Positions 48,165-60,173 of a stretch of 64,000 bases of DNA are shown in pieces; position 1 is the first letter of the stretch; the number at the start of each line of letters is the position of its first letter. The translations under genes and the position numbers were made by a program. Under the pieces are notes generated by a model. The model was not told the origin of the DNA, searched no databases, and worked only from the letters and a program-made list of their open reading frames with translations. Origin of the DNA: Pseudofabraea citricarpa (lineage: Eukaryota > Ascomycota > Leotiomycetes > Helotiales > Dermateaceae); contig JAPWGK010000032.1 in the NCBI GenBank assembly GCA_029641185.1, forward strand, positions 372,001 through 436,000, written 5' to 3'.

Positions 48165-49511
48165 ATGTCTACCAACAGTATTCCCTTACCTGCTTACAGT
48201 CTCCCACCTTCCAGCCAAGAAAAATGTAAGTTATATTCCACCAAACATCCTGGTGCTTGAGATATTTGTCCTGATTGAAAAGCATAGTGGATTATGTCAA
48301 ATTAGTTAACATTGATCTTGCGAAATTTGACGATCCGCTGGGCAGAAAAGAAATTGCTCGCGATCTGTATGAGGCAGCAACTGGTCATGGTTTTCTGACG
48401 CTCACAAACCACGGCATAACAGACGAAGTTTACATGCGTCAGATGCAACTCGCAAATGCAGTTTTAACTCTGCCGCCGGAAGAGAAGGCCCCTTATGAAG
48501 GTTTGTACAATTCAAGTCAACATCATATGTGGACTCAGTTAACAATGGAAATCACAGTGACTCCAGAGGAAGATGCTCGAGGACTGTATGTTGGATTTAA
48601 GCCTGCGGGGCCCCTCGGCCACAAAGGAGGCTTTCCGAAGCAGCTAGATCATTACAACATTCTTGTTCATGATCCGAAGAAGCGTAGCCATCCGGACATC
48701 CTGATGCCGCACATGGACGAAGTTTACGAGGTGATGAACTTCATACGCACAAACATACTTAAAAAGCTCCTCACTTTGGTGGCTATGATATTGGAAGTTC
48801 CGGAGGAAGCTGTTCTTGCCACACATGCGGAGGGTGGTTCGAAAACAGAGTACATTCGATATGTTAGTTATTTCAGTTCTCTACCGCTCCACATATTACT
48901 CGTTGACTGACAATAGCAACTAGATGCTCTGCGCTCCCCGCTCAAAGGAAGATAGTGAGAAATATCGTGATATTTTTCTTTCGGGTCATACCGATTGGGG
49001 TACCTGGACTTTTTTGTTCTCGCAGCCCATATCTGCCCTCCAAGTCTTGGACCATACAGATGGCAAATTCAAATGGGTTGAGCATCTTTCAAAGGCTTTA
49101 GTTGTCAACTTCGGCGAAGCTCTAGAACTTTTGACCGGAGGTCTCTTCAAGGCTACAATTCATCGAGTAGTTCAACCGCCAGAAGACCAACGGCATCTTC
49201 TTCGTATTGGAGTTATCTATTTTGCTCGTCCTACCGATGATAGACAGCTAGTTCCGATCGAAAATTCACCTTTGTTACAAAGAATGGGTATGGACAAGCC
49301 GATTGATGACAGGGTCTTTTGCATGGCAGACTATTTGGACGCTCGAAAGCACGGGTACAAACGCTTGGACTTCGACATAGATAGATTGCAAGATGATAAA
49401 AAACATGCCGACTTCTTTGATGGGGAGTATCCAGACCCAGAGGGCCACAAAAGCTTGGGGAAGTTCGATGGGATTCCCAGGGTGAAATACGTTGTACCAA
49501 TCAAGGCTTGA
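48165..49511 (+). CDS. 2-oxoglutarate/Fe(II)-dependent dioxygenase (isopenicillin-N-synthase-like)
   Basis: Exons 48165-48225, 48288-48500, 48558-48862 and 48924-49511 encode 388 residues. The N-terminal DIOX_N region has ATGHGFLTLTNHGI. The iron-binding triad appears as the HxD pair in GHTDWGTW and the distal His in ATIHRVVQPP; the 2-oxoglutarate-binding Arg is probably in LLRIGVIYFARP, where the usual RxS is R-x-G. These cytosolic enzymes hydroxylate, desaturate or cyclise small molecules. The second intron (48501-48557) is in frame, so reading through it would add 19 spurious residues; removing it restores the family's YEVTPEEDARG segment. It is divergent from the C2H2 regulator. Confidence 0.9.
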
Positions 49512-50174
49512 TGAGGGTGGTTTGAGTTTTTACACACACTTGGGATATTACAATACTCATTTCAAGCTCCTGCCTATGTGACAATGTGTATACAAATTGA
49601 CGCTCGGAATAATCTAACTCTATTGGTTACGTGCCTAACATTGTTTTCAATCATCTATATTCTCAAATAGATACCTAAAGTAATTAGTTCTTCTCTGTAG
49701 AAAATTTTTTTCTTGGTTGTTGACTTGACTACTCCGTGAGTTTGCATGATATATAAGCAATTGGGAGTCGAGAGATACCCTAACAAGCAACTATCATATT
49801 GTACTGCATTTCCTTCGAGTATTTAATGAACAGAAAGTTGGTCCATATCTCGCTCCCGGAAAAGTATAACCAAAGTATCCATCATCAAATATTCCAACTC
49901 ATTGCCCATTATTTAACCAACTATGACTCTAGCTCACCAATATTAGGTAGCCAATGTTATCTGGTCTATCACCTAAATAACGATGTTATCGACGTTCACT
50001 GACTGAGCTGACTCACTTGGCTGACCTGCTTCTTATCGTTATCATGTACCTGCTGAGACAATTCGGCCAAATGTGAATCCTTGGCCTATATTGGATCACT
50101 GCATTATCTTGATGGAAACTGGGGTAGAAGTGGAATGATCCCAAGAGCTTAGCGCCGCCCACCCTAGCGAGGGA

Positions 50175-50182
50175 GGAGCTCC
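50175..50182. promoter_or_regulatory. GGAGCTCC element
   Basis: Exact palindrome in the context GAGGAGCTCC, 442 bp upstream of the transporter start. Confidence 0.6.
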
Positions 50183-50271
50183 ATACTGGCCATGTACAGA
50201 TTTGGCGATTGGTCAAAGTTTCGGAACGGCCCCCCATAGGCTGCAACATCAGGGCTGTTATCGTTGAAGAG

Positions 50272-50278
50272 AGGAGCT
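50272..50278. promoter_or_regulatory. GGAGCTC element
   Basis: Seven of eight palindrome bases in the context GAGGAGCTCA, 346 bp upstream of the transporter start. Confidence 0.5.
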
Positions 50279-50623
50279 CAACACCTTCGACATTCATCCC
50301 ATGAAAATGCTTGGATTGATACGCATTTCTTTCTAGATAGAGTGCAAAATTAAAAGCTAAATTTTATAGTGTATATGAAGGGATCACATGTGTTCTAGGA
50401 CCGAAGAGGAAACTTCCGGGATTTTCATTGCATGGCTTATCAGTACAGGCTGTGCGATAGGCCATGATGTTTGTTATTAAGAATCATATCATCCCCTTCA
50501 CTTTTCGTTGTTCTCTTTCTTGCCAGTACTGAGGTTCTCTATTTGCTGCTAAGGCTGCCGTCCGATATACTCAATCAATTATCTCCGCGTAGTTTCCTCG
50601 GACAGATTGGCTATTCGTACACC

Positions 50624-52449
50624 ATGGTTCTTGCAAAGATCAAGGAGTACTTCAAGGATGGCAACACTTCCAAACTCGAAAAAAAGCTGGTTCGCAAACT
50701 TGACTTTTTCATCATGACCTTCTGCTGCATGGCCTATTTCATGTAAGTTAGAAGGGCCCCTCCTTCCCCATTTCTACCAAATTGCCAACGGGGAAAGAAA
50801 TTCCACTCTAAACATCCTCGATTAGGAACTATCTGGACAGGGCAAATCTTGCTCAGGCTTATGTATCCGGCATGAAAGAAGAGCTAAATTTCAAAGGGAA
50901 TCAGTTGACTGTCATCAACACTATCTACTCAGTTGGTTATTTAGTGTACGTATTCTAATTTCCTGTTTTTCCCTCTTTTCCAGCTTTCTTTCTCGTTATT
51001 TCTCACCCCCTTCCTCATCTTTATTTTTGACAGGCTAATAATTTCATAGAGGCATTGTTCCCAATAATGCGCTGCTGTCCAAATTCCGACCCAGGATATT
51101 CTTCCCGATTATGATGGTAATATGGGCGAGCTTCACCATATGCAGCGCAGCGGCTAAGCGTCCACAACACTTAATGGTCATTCGACTATTCCAAGGCTAT
51201 GCCGAATCCTGTATCTTTGCAGGAACACATTATATTCTCGGATCCTGGTACACTGAAAAAGAACTGGGAAAGCGCAGTGGAATTTTCACATCCTCGGGAA
51301 TTGCGGGGGGCATGTTTGGCGGCTTTCTTCAAAGCGGGATCTACAAGTCTATGAATGGTTTAGGTGGCCTCTCTGGTTGGAGGTGGCTATTCATTGTAAG
51401 CTCTTTCCTTTCCTTGTTACCACCTTGAAGACTGCATGTCCGAAGTTAAGAAAATCTACATGCTAATAGCCTTTCTTTCATAAATTAGATTGATGGAATC
51501 ATTACTCTTCCTGTGGCCGTATATGGGTTCTTTCTCTTTCCAGACACACCATCCACAACCACAGCGCCATACTTCTCTGCCGAGGAGAAAGAGCTAGCCA
51601 AGGCACGAGTCCCCACAATACCTAGCGAGCCAATCCTCACTGTGTCATTTCTCAAGCGAGTAGTAACGTCCTGGTATTTCTACTCGTTTGGGCTCCTATG
51701 GATCATAACGAACTGCTCAGAAGCGGCGAGCAGTAACAATCTATTGACCCTCTACATGAAATCATCTCCGAACAAGACATACAGTGTCTACCAATTAAAC
51801 AACTATCCGACAGGCGTACAAGCTATGGGGATTGTATCCACACTTCTCTGGGCCACTTTTACCGACATCTTTGGTAGGCGCTGGATGGCGGGATATTATA
51901 TAGCTGCTACTGGCATCGTGTCCTCAGCTATCATCCTCGCACCATCAACAACCGAGGCTGGCATATTTGGTGCTTATTACTGGGCTGGTACGATTTATGC
52001 TTGTCAAGCTACCTTCTTTGCCTGGGCCAACGACACAATGCGAAATGAGGAGGATTCATTCCGTGCTATCATTATTGGAAGCATGAATTTTGGTGGTAAT
52101 ATGATGAACGTCTTCTGGCCCCTGATCTTTTATGCCGCTGATATGGCTCCTTATTTCACTGTAAGAATTCTCAAGTTTCCTAAAAAGTGTATTCCATTTG
52201 ATTTTTTGGACGTTCTTTTATTGCCGTACTCAGGCCATTTAACTAACTATGCTTTCTTGTTTGTAGCGGGGGATGTATGCCATGATCGGCGTGTGTCTCT
52301 GTCTTGCAATCTGGGTTACAATCATGGTATCTGTGGAGAGAAAACAGAAGGTTATCGTCATTGATGCCTTGGCAGATGACGAAAGCGAGGATGTTCAGGT
52401 GCAAAGTGTGGACCATTCTCAAGTTGACAAAGGCATTAGTAAAGTGTAA
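50624..52449 (+). CDS. MFS transporter, allantoate/pantothenate permease family
   Basis: Exons 50624-50742, 50826-50945, 51050-51395, 51489-52160 and 52267-52449 encode 479 residues. The start chosen (ACCATGG context) gives the typical cytosolic N-terminus with VRKLDFFIMTFCCMAYFMNYLDRAN, the signature of the anion:cation symporter (Dal5/Tna1/Fen2) family. About 12 hydrophobic spans follow, with the loop-2 RF(R/K)PR motif and a charged central loop. Members import small organic anions such as allantoate, nicotinate or pantothenate at the plasma membrane. In this setting it would move the module's substrate or product. A C-terminal acidic tail (ADDESEDVQ) may be regulatory. Confidence 0.9.
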
Positions 52450-52754
52450 ACTATCTTTGGGAATGTGGTCTGTAAGATCTAGGAATTCGGAACACCCATT
52501 TGCCGAGATTATCTGTGTACTTGCAAATCATTTATGAAGATTGCTGAGAAAAGTAATTCAAAATAATTTTCAGATGATACACGTACTCCAATTCGAGAAC
52601 AAATATTATATATTCGAAAACAGATCTCAGCATAAATACTATTTAAACGAAGGTATCTGAAATACATGTAACACAACTCCAAATTCCGAGCACAGGTAGT
52701 ATCATGGTCTCACAGGTCATACAATTTTACAATACTCTACATGCTACTGTACTC
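52450..52754. other. Short convergent intergenic
   Basis: 305 bp between convergent stops. Nothing seen beyond AT-rich 3' flanks. Confidence 0.5.
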
Positions 52755-54602
52755 CTAATCAAACGGCCACCAAGTCAATACAGCTGCTCTTTCCTCTTCA
52801 TTTCTAGCAAACTCTGTTAAGACTTTATCCTTATAAGCCTTCAAACTCTGCTTTGAGTCTTCGTACTTCTCATGACTTATACATCTATCGACAGGGAACA
52901 GATCACCCATCTCTTCCTGCATCTGAATCATACACCTAATACCATCGGACATACTTTCGTAGTCCTGTTTAATCGCATCTGATTCTTCTTTGGAAAAATT
53001 AAAAGGATAAGGAGGATGGTTCAGAGCCTGGACTCCGGGTAGTGTACTCCATGCTGTCTTAAGTTCATCCGTGATACGCTCCTGGTAAATTGCCTCGCCG
53101 TCGATTAGAATGTTATGAGCGTATGTTAAAAGATCGTGGCAAATAGTTCCCTGGAATTCGATAGCCCGGTAGAGACGTTTGTTGGTATAAAATATGAGAT
53201 TTCGATAATAGGACGCCATGGTCATGTCCATGTAGTTTTCGAAAGCTATGGTACGCTGTACTGGGTCTAATTTATCTAGATCCTTGGGTTGTTCTGGGCG
53301 TTCCAGGCTATTAAGAGGTGGGCCGTTATAATCAAGAAGGGGTGGTTGGAAAGAATTCTGGCAAAGGGGGACCAGAGAGACAGACTGCCAATCAATAATT
53401 CCAACGACTTCTGTAAGCTGGTTTGGATTAACGAAAATGTTTTCTGCATGGAGGTCTGAATGCCAAATATTTGATGTTGTAATTGAGGGATCTTTTGGTA
53501 AAAGAAATTGTATCAGCTCCATGTAAGATTGCAAAGCAGCAATTTTCTTTGCCTGCGTAGGAATATACCGGCCGACCATAGTCAGAGGCGGTTTTGGTAG
53601 TGGTTGGATTGCTTTCACACACGCAATCTCCCGATTGCCGATGGCTATACAGTAGTCTTCGGTCGTGTTCCCTATCATTGATGTAAGCGTTTGAGGGAGA
53701 GAATAGTGAATAATCTCTAACTTACAAGGGCCTCGATCAAAATCCACTTGCGCTCTCCCATAATCTACTGACTGTCTATGCACTGTTGGACCAATTGTAA
53801 AACGTGGATTCTCAATTTCGAGGTCATCCTTATCAAGGTAAGAAAAAATTGGTTGGTCCGGTTGCTTAGAAATGTCCTGCGTGTAGTAGAGACTTCCATA
53901 CTGCTTGAATGTAGTAGACATCCAAGCGTCCTGGTAGGCTGCAAGTGTCTTGATAATTTCAGTCTTCTTATCAATTGGCAAGTTTGGCCAGACAGACGAC
54001 AATTGTATGCCTGCTATCCTTTCCATAATGATATATTCGGCACCAACTGAGTTGTCCCCTAGAGAACTCCATGCAAAGACTCTAGGAGCGGGCGTACCGC
54101 AAATTTCACGAACCTAAATTCCATGTTAGACCAAACTGGAAACCATTTCCCAAAGTTGCGTTCTTACAAAATCCATAGTTGCTACTTCACTGGCTGTGGT
54201 AAAATGAGGCCGCCCAGCGTTTGGATTGGGGACTTTGGCAACCACCTGCCTGCCATCGTCCATCGTCATCAAAAAGGCCTTGCTGAACATTCCATCTGGA
54301 TACTTCTCGACATTTACACACTCCTTCGAGCCAATAGCCTTTGCAGAAATACGTGCAAGCTCATTCATATCGAATCTAACGCGTCGTCGAGCTATTTCGC
54401 TCTCTTCGTCGCGAATAAACCGTGCCCTTGTAAAGCTGAAGAACTCGTCGTGTTGGTTCCAATCTGTGCTGGGATTTTGACTGAAGCGCCTCAATCCAAG
54501 CTTTGCTATCGAAACTGGTATTCTTGACCAAGAGTCAAACTTGGAACCGATGTGTTGAGGGAGTCTGCTGGAAACGCCTTGAGGAGACATTCGAGGCGGC
54601 AT
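52755..54602 (-). CDS. AIM9-like phosphotransferase-fold protein
   Basis: Exons 54602-54168 and 54113-52755 encode 597 residues. The N-terminus is basic, Ser/Arg-rich and lacks acidic residues (SSRLPQHIGSKFDSW), as in a mitochondrial targeting sequence. It is followed by the family marker DEFFSFTRARFIRDEE and FSKAFLMTMDDGRQVVAKVP, where the Lys would contact ATP. The catalytic loop is WHSDLHAENIF and the metal-binding segment IIDWQSV. This is the fungal AIM9/APH-domain group, related to mitochondrial-inheritance protein 9; the biochemical role is unproven. It is not obviously part of the neighbouring metabolic module, and its promoter has no GGAGCTCC element. Confidence 0.85.
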
Positions 54603-55308
54603 GTTTGCGCCTGATGTTCTGACTGACGCTGCTGATGGTTGTTGACGCTTGATTTTGGCGCTTGGCCTCTGAGAGATCGTATCATGTAGCAGAGTACAAG
54701 AAGATTCTTCTTTGATTAGAAGGTGAGAAGGTGAGAAGAGGCTGGCGTGCGCTGTCTATGGTCACCGCTTAATTCTGCCTAAAGTTTCGACACCCGTGCC
54801 CCTAGTATTTATCAACACTCAGTTGGATACCAAAGCTATCGTAATGATGGTGGTAGTGGAGTGTTTTTCTTGTGATCTTGAGCGTCGCAAAAAGTATCTA
54901 GACGTCACGGCTGTTGATTGGTAGTGAGCAAAGTAACAAATGGTGACCTTGGGTTACAGATATCCGCTCACTAACGAGAATTCATTCACTCAGTCTGACT
55001 CTTATTCCGAAGAAGGTTGGTCGTCTAATGGTGACAGTGGTCAAATATGGCCCCTATAAATTATATCCGTTGCCTCCCTGCTTTGAAGGCAGTAGATTTC
55101 CTTACACCTTTAGTTGAATTTTCTACATTCACCTGTTGTACGATACTTCTTTATCATTTGGGTTGAGGCATAGATCTAACAATAGATAGGTAGTCTCTGC
55201 GCTGAGCCCCTACCCTCACTAAAGTTCGGATTCAAAGTTCTGAAGTATCAGAATAACAATTCAAGGTACATTTGAGAGTTCATGATTTTTTGATAAACTA
55301 TTACTAAC
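54603..55308. other. Intergenic, no gene seen
   Basis: Promoter side of the AIM9-like gene and the leader of the small gene to the right. Nothing else recognised. Confidence 0.5.
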
Positions 55309-55704
55309 ATGAGGAAGCAGATGAGTGGGAAAGGAGCTATAAAGGATGCCATCGAGAAGATTCGTACTTGGACTATGAGATCAAAAGGCAGGATCGATAC
55401 ATTACTCTCAAGTTCAACAACTCCTGGGAGCCGAGTAGCGCCTACCAGAAATCCTTCAAACGATACTACAATGGGAGCACGTGTGGACAATGGGCAAGTC
55501 TACGAAAAGAACGGACAGCTAGTCAAGGCTATTTACCTACAACCCAACAAGGGCGCAGACAACAAAACTCTGAAGAAGTTAGCCGATAAAAATCCGCATA
55601 AAAATCTATCTTGGACAGAGGTACCAGTCAACTCAGAAGCTGACGAGGAAACCAAAGAGAAGATTGCAAATCAAGCCTTTGAAGATTTGAAGCGGAACAT
55701 CTAG
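55309..55704 (+). CDS. Small hypothetical basic protein
   Basis: A single open frame of 131 residues. Two N-terminal Met codons are possible (55309 and 55321). The sequence is hydrophilic: a helical N-terminus (KDAIEKIRTW), a Ser/Thr/Pro-rich linker, and a charged C-terminus (EADEETKEKIANQAFEDLKRNI). No signal peptide, membrane span or known motif is seen. Composition is protein-like and no better frame competes, so it is probably real, but I do not recognise it. Confidence 0.45.
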   Translation: MRKQMSGKGAIKDAIEKIRTWTMRSKGRIDTLLSSSTTPGSRVAPTRNPSNDTTMGARVDNGQVYEKNGQLVKAIYLQPNKGADNKTLKKLADKNPHKNLSWTEVPVNSEADEETKEKIANQAFEDLKRNI

Positions 55705-56079
55705 TAGGTGACCAGCAGCTCAATTAGTCCTACTATTTTGTTCGGACAAGGCAGGGTTGTTCGTTGAATTGGTTAAACAAACTGGCATGCTTTTTGTCGG
55801 TCGTGTTCCCCCTCCTTTGTAGCAATTCATTCTTTGTTTTGCTGTGGCCAATTATCAGCTTAGCAGTTTGTTTTGTTAGAATCAAAATCAAAATCTATGG
55901 TTGCACGTCACCTTATTTCGTGTTGATTGAAATCTCATCACGTGTATGAACCATATAAGCTTGACGGGAAAACCCGCCCAAAACGGGGATTCTGATAAAC
56001 GAGATGATTTAGTAAGCGCTAACTGAGCATAACACGACGACGAACTGTTAGATATGAAAACTCTGAGAGCTTTACAGCA
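55705..56079. other. Intergenic, no gene seen
   Basis: 375 bp containing the promoter of the Zn2Cys6 regulator. No distinct element recognised. Confidence 0.5.
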
Positions 56080-58756
56080 ATGGTCGACTCATCAGCATCC
56101 TCTGGGAGCAACCAGACAGGGCCGACTTCCTCTATCCTCATAAGCCCTAATCCCGACTCTACAGCTTCCACGTCAGAGCATCGTCATTCACCGATGCAAG
56201 CACCTCTAAAAAGGAATCGAATCCAACTCAGTTGTACGCATTGCCGCGCTAGAAAGCTGAAATGTGATCGCCAATTACCATGCAATCAATGTACTAAAAG
56301 GGATAAGGCATCACAGTGCACGTTCCCCACTTCTGCTTCTCGGAAACCTCCCGTGAGTATGAAAAATCGGCTGCGGCATCTCGAGGGCCTTGTAAAAGAT
56401 GTTATGACAGGTCAAACCCCGAGGGCTTTAACTAGCAATCCGGTAAACGAGAACAGACATGCTGAGATACCTAGTAGAGAAGGTCAGGTGAGGTCAATAA
56501 ACCAACACAGTATAAATAACAGGGGTGGCAATTCTCCACCAGACGAGTTGCCGGTATCTTCAGGATCCGTGGTTCAAGGTACAAAAGAAACGGCTTACAT
56601 TGGAGCCACACACTGGGCAGCCATACTTGATGATGTAAATTGCCAGATACTCCAAACGCTTCCACGATGTGATGCTAACTATTTTATCAGATTGAAGAAG
56701 TAAAAAGCTACTTCAACGAAGAAGAGGAAGATCACCTGGTAGATAATGATGCTGGACCAGACACGTCTTTGATCTTTGAACTTCAAACACCAACAACAGC
56801 CGAGGGATTGATCGCTGCTCTGCCTGAACGGCCTATTGTCGATAAACTGATATCCAGATATTTTCAAGCACTTAGTCCTTCACGACGTAAGTAGTTCTAT
56901 GTAACACCGAGACCCTTTCTAACATTCTGTGTAACAGATATCATACACAAACCAAGTTTTCAAAAGCAGGTTAGAAATCCTCAATAAGTGAACCTGCGAT
57001 GTATGCTAAGTTTGAAAATGTGGTAGTACAAAGAGTTCTGGGAAAGCCCAGCACGTACTCCACTTGCGTGGATCGCTTTACTCTACGGCTTGATATCCCA
57101 TGGCACATTTGCCGCTCTGAGCGCTGGGGAGAAAACTCCTGATGGGCGTGGAACCCACATGGAAATGATTACCGCTTATCGAAGGTGTTGCTCCCAGTGT
57201 CTCGTGCTCAGCAACTATACCCAACCAGGACCCCATACCATCGAAGCCCTGCTCATCTACTTGGAAGGAGAATTTATGCTCAGTAAACATGATCAAATTA
57301 ACTGCTATATCCTGGTTGGGGTTGCCGTACGTCTCTCGTTGCGCCTGGGTCTTCATCGTGATGGAAACAAAATCGCAGGAAATATTTCGGTATTCCAAGC
57401 AGAACTTCGACGGCGACTGTGGCATTTTCTCGTTCAGGTTGACCTGCTGGCCAGCTTCCATATTGGATTACCATCAATGGTACAGACGATCGAAAGTGAT
57501 ACAGAATGCCCTCGCAATCTCAGAGATGAAGACTTTCATGAAAATTCTACCCAGTTGCCTGTCGGACGACCAGAGTCTGACATGACAGCAATGTCATACG
57601 TTATCTGTAAAGGAAGAATATGTACTGTATTTGGCCAGATTGCGGCACTTGCAAACCGCCTTTCCCTTCCTACATACGACGAAGTCTTACAGCTAGATGA
57701 TGCTCTTAACCAGGCATTCGATAAGGTCCCAGCGTTTTTCCGAGTTGTTCCTTTAGAGCTTGCCATTACAGATTCAGTCGAACTAATCATCCAGCGCTTC
57801 AGTATCGCAGTATTGTACTATAAGAGCTTATGTGTACTGCATCGCAAATATTTGATGAAAGAAAAGAACGATCATGGATTTCTTTACTCGCAGGAAGCGG
57901 CACTCGATGCTTCATTGCAACTTTTACGGTATCAATCATCCATTCACGATGCTGTCCAACCGAACAATCTGTTATCTCGAGAAACTTGGTTCGTTTCTTC
58001 ATTATCAATTCATGACTTCCTGCTTGCTGCGACAATTGTGTACTTGACTCTCGTTCAAGCTCTCAAGGGGGTTGAAAGCAGCAATATTCCCGATGTTCTT
58101 GAACAACATCGAGAGTTGACCAGCTTGCTTGAAAGATCTTACGTTGTCTGGAGCGAAACAAAGGAAGTCATGAGTGAAGCGAAGAAAGCTTCAGAAATAC
58201 TCGAATTGATGGTGAGAAAAGTAAAATTGGCAGCCGGGACTGATAACTTTTCTACCGTGGCATCTATACCAGCAACTCACACGATTGCACAGCTTTCTTT
58301 GAACGGTGAGCATCTGCTTTCTTGCACAGCTTCAATATTTCTAGTGCTCTTTTCTGTCCTTGCGGCTCGTTGACGATAAAAGAAAAGTATTTTCAAACGT
58401 TACATGAGTACTGACAAATCCCATAGACAACGCATCTATTTCGGGAATATCGAATGGAAATCTTAACAATTTCGAGACTTTCTTAAATCCAATGTCTCAT
58501 ACACCAGCCCCTTCCACCTTCGGCTTACAATATGATCCCTCGATTCCGATGCCAGGAGATCCAATCGAAACCATGCTAGAAACGCCCATGAATTTTGACT
58601 GGGTAAGTCCTGCGTTTAGTACTCCTTATTTACTAAACTTGTGGACAGGATATTTTTGATAATCACCTCCGACCTCGTCCAGTCACGGAACAGTCCTGGA
58701 CCGGCTTTTCGATACCCAACTTTGAATCAGAAAATTATGATTATTACAACTTCTAG
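56080..58756 (+). CDS. Zn2Cys6 transcription factor with fungal_trans domain
   Basis: Exons 56080-56634, 56691-56886, 56938-56969, 57027-58305, 58427-58602 and 58649-58756 encode 781 residues. The zinc cluster is complete at about residues 50-80: CTHCRARKLKCDRQLPCNQC with the sixth Cys in SQCTF. A short coiled-coil linker follows (MKNRLRHLEGLVKDVM). The fungal_trans domain begins near residue 190 (AAILDDIEEVKSYF) and includes the diagnostic segment LVGVAVRLSLRLGLHRDG. The Asn/Phe/Tyr-rich C-terminus is acidic and may activate transcription. All introns keep phase. The gene converges on a short-chain reductase whose stop is 69 bp away. Confidence 0.92.
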
Positions 58757-58825
58757 TCCATGCGACAAGCTTCACGAATCCGTGGTTTATAACAACGCCA
58801 ACACCAACAATCCACCACATTACCT

Positions 58826-59991
58826 CTACAAGAACGATTGAACCTCCTGATCACAATATTTCAAAAACTTCGCCGCCGCGCCACTGCCCCCATCGGACTT
58901 ACTTTTCAAGCCTTTCGCAATATCCTCTGGTACTTCTACAATTCTTCCCCACGCCGTGACGAATCCTCCATTATGTTCAGCCTTAAAATCTGGAGAGAAT
59001 CCGGCGTAAAGCTCGGAATAGGCGCCATAAGTAGGAGATTTTGTTAATATGCCCTGTAAATGTCAGCAAGTTTATACACTATTCAACGGAGACTTCCATA
59101 CCATGATCATTCTCTTTGGGGCTATCCAGTTTCTTTGCAACTCGGTTCTCATCAGTCCGGGATGCACACTCTACGAAATCATCAGCGTTGATTTCTTTCT
59201 ATGAAGCTCACAAGTCGAATACTTACCACACTCAAGACGCCACGGCTACCCAGGCGCTTTGCAAACTCAGCCGCGAGCCAGGATCCCCCAACTTTGGTTT
59301 GCATATAGTTATCCATTGCTTTCTCCAATATTTTCGGGGAACCATTTGCATCAAATGCCATGCCACCCTTTGGGGTCCCGAACTGCATCATTGAGACGAC
59401 CCAAACGATTCGTATACCAAATTCCGGGGCTGTGGCAGCGGTACGGGCGAGACGAGACTCGAGGAGAAGCGTCATTAAGTACGGCGCTAGGCAATTGGTT
59501 CCCATCTCAAGATCATGGCCCTGAGGTTTCGGTCAGGTCAGCAACACTTCTTAGCAGCCTTCCAAGCCCTACAACAGCGAGAAGCAAGAATATTGATTAC
59601 ATACCATGCCATCTTTACTACCTGCAGGCGGGGTCATGACACCTGCGTTGTGGACCAAGACATCGAGTCTCGACTCCTTCTGCAAGAATTCCTCAATGGG
59701 TCTTTTCACCGTGCTGAGATCTGCGAGATCGATCACCATATTCTCCAGCCTCCCCAGTGTTTTACCCTTACCAACTTGAGCTTTTATCTTCTCAGCCGCT
59801 CCTGTGCATCGAGCAAGTGATCGGGCTGCAATGTATACGGTTCCACCGGCGGCATAGAGGATCTTAGCGAGCTCAAATCCGACGCCCGATGCTGCACCAG
59901 TAACGATATAGACTTTTCCGACCAGGGAGGGCAAGTTTGCATCTGTGAATGTCGGGGAAGGTGGGAAGACAGCTGACAGTGCTGACGGCAT
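58826..59991 (-). CDS. Classical SDR, retinol-dehydrogenase/WWOX-like
   Basis: Exons 59991-59605, 59520-59227, 59170-59102 and 59053-58826 encode 325 residues. The NAD(P)-binding motif is TGAASGVG near residue 32 and the structural motif is HNAG. Catalytic residues are Ser in VVSMMQF and the Y-M-Q-T-K pair. The substrate loop SVHPGLMRTEL is typical of fungal NAD(P)-binding oxidoreductases of the retinol-dehydrogenase-like group. Length is normal. The promoter is compressed: a retroelement LTR begins 183 bp upstream of the start codon. Substrate unknown. Confidence 0.9.
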
Positions 59992-60061
59992 TTTGACTTG
60001 GATTTCTTTTCTGGTGGATTTTTGAACGGGTGGTAATTATAGATAAAGATAGACTTTGGTA

Positions 60062-60173
60062 TAGGTACCTATAGGTCGGGTTTTATTATTTTAAAATAAC
60101 CTGCGGGTACCTATAGGGTAGGTTATAATTTTTAGGAAAAACCCGACCTATAAGGCGAGTACTTATAGGTACC
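60062..60173. repeat. Repeated and inverted GGTACCTATAGG flank
   Basis: GGTACCTATAGG-type words recur at about 60064, 60105 and (inverted) 60163. AGGTCGGGTTTT near 60071 is mirrored by AAAACCCGACCT near 60138. This forms an imperfect inverted repeat directly against the LTR edge, perhaps the remnant of an older element into which the retroelement inserted. Confidence 0.5.

Larger units (their letters stand above)
49512..50623. promoter_or_regulatory. Dioxygenase 3' flank and MFS transporter promoter
   Basis: 1.1 kb without a recognisable gene. Two GGAGCTC elements lie in the right half. Confidence 0.6.
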
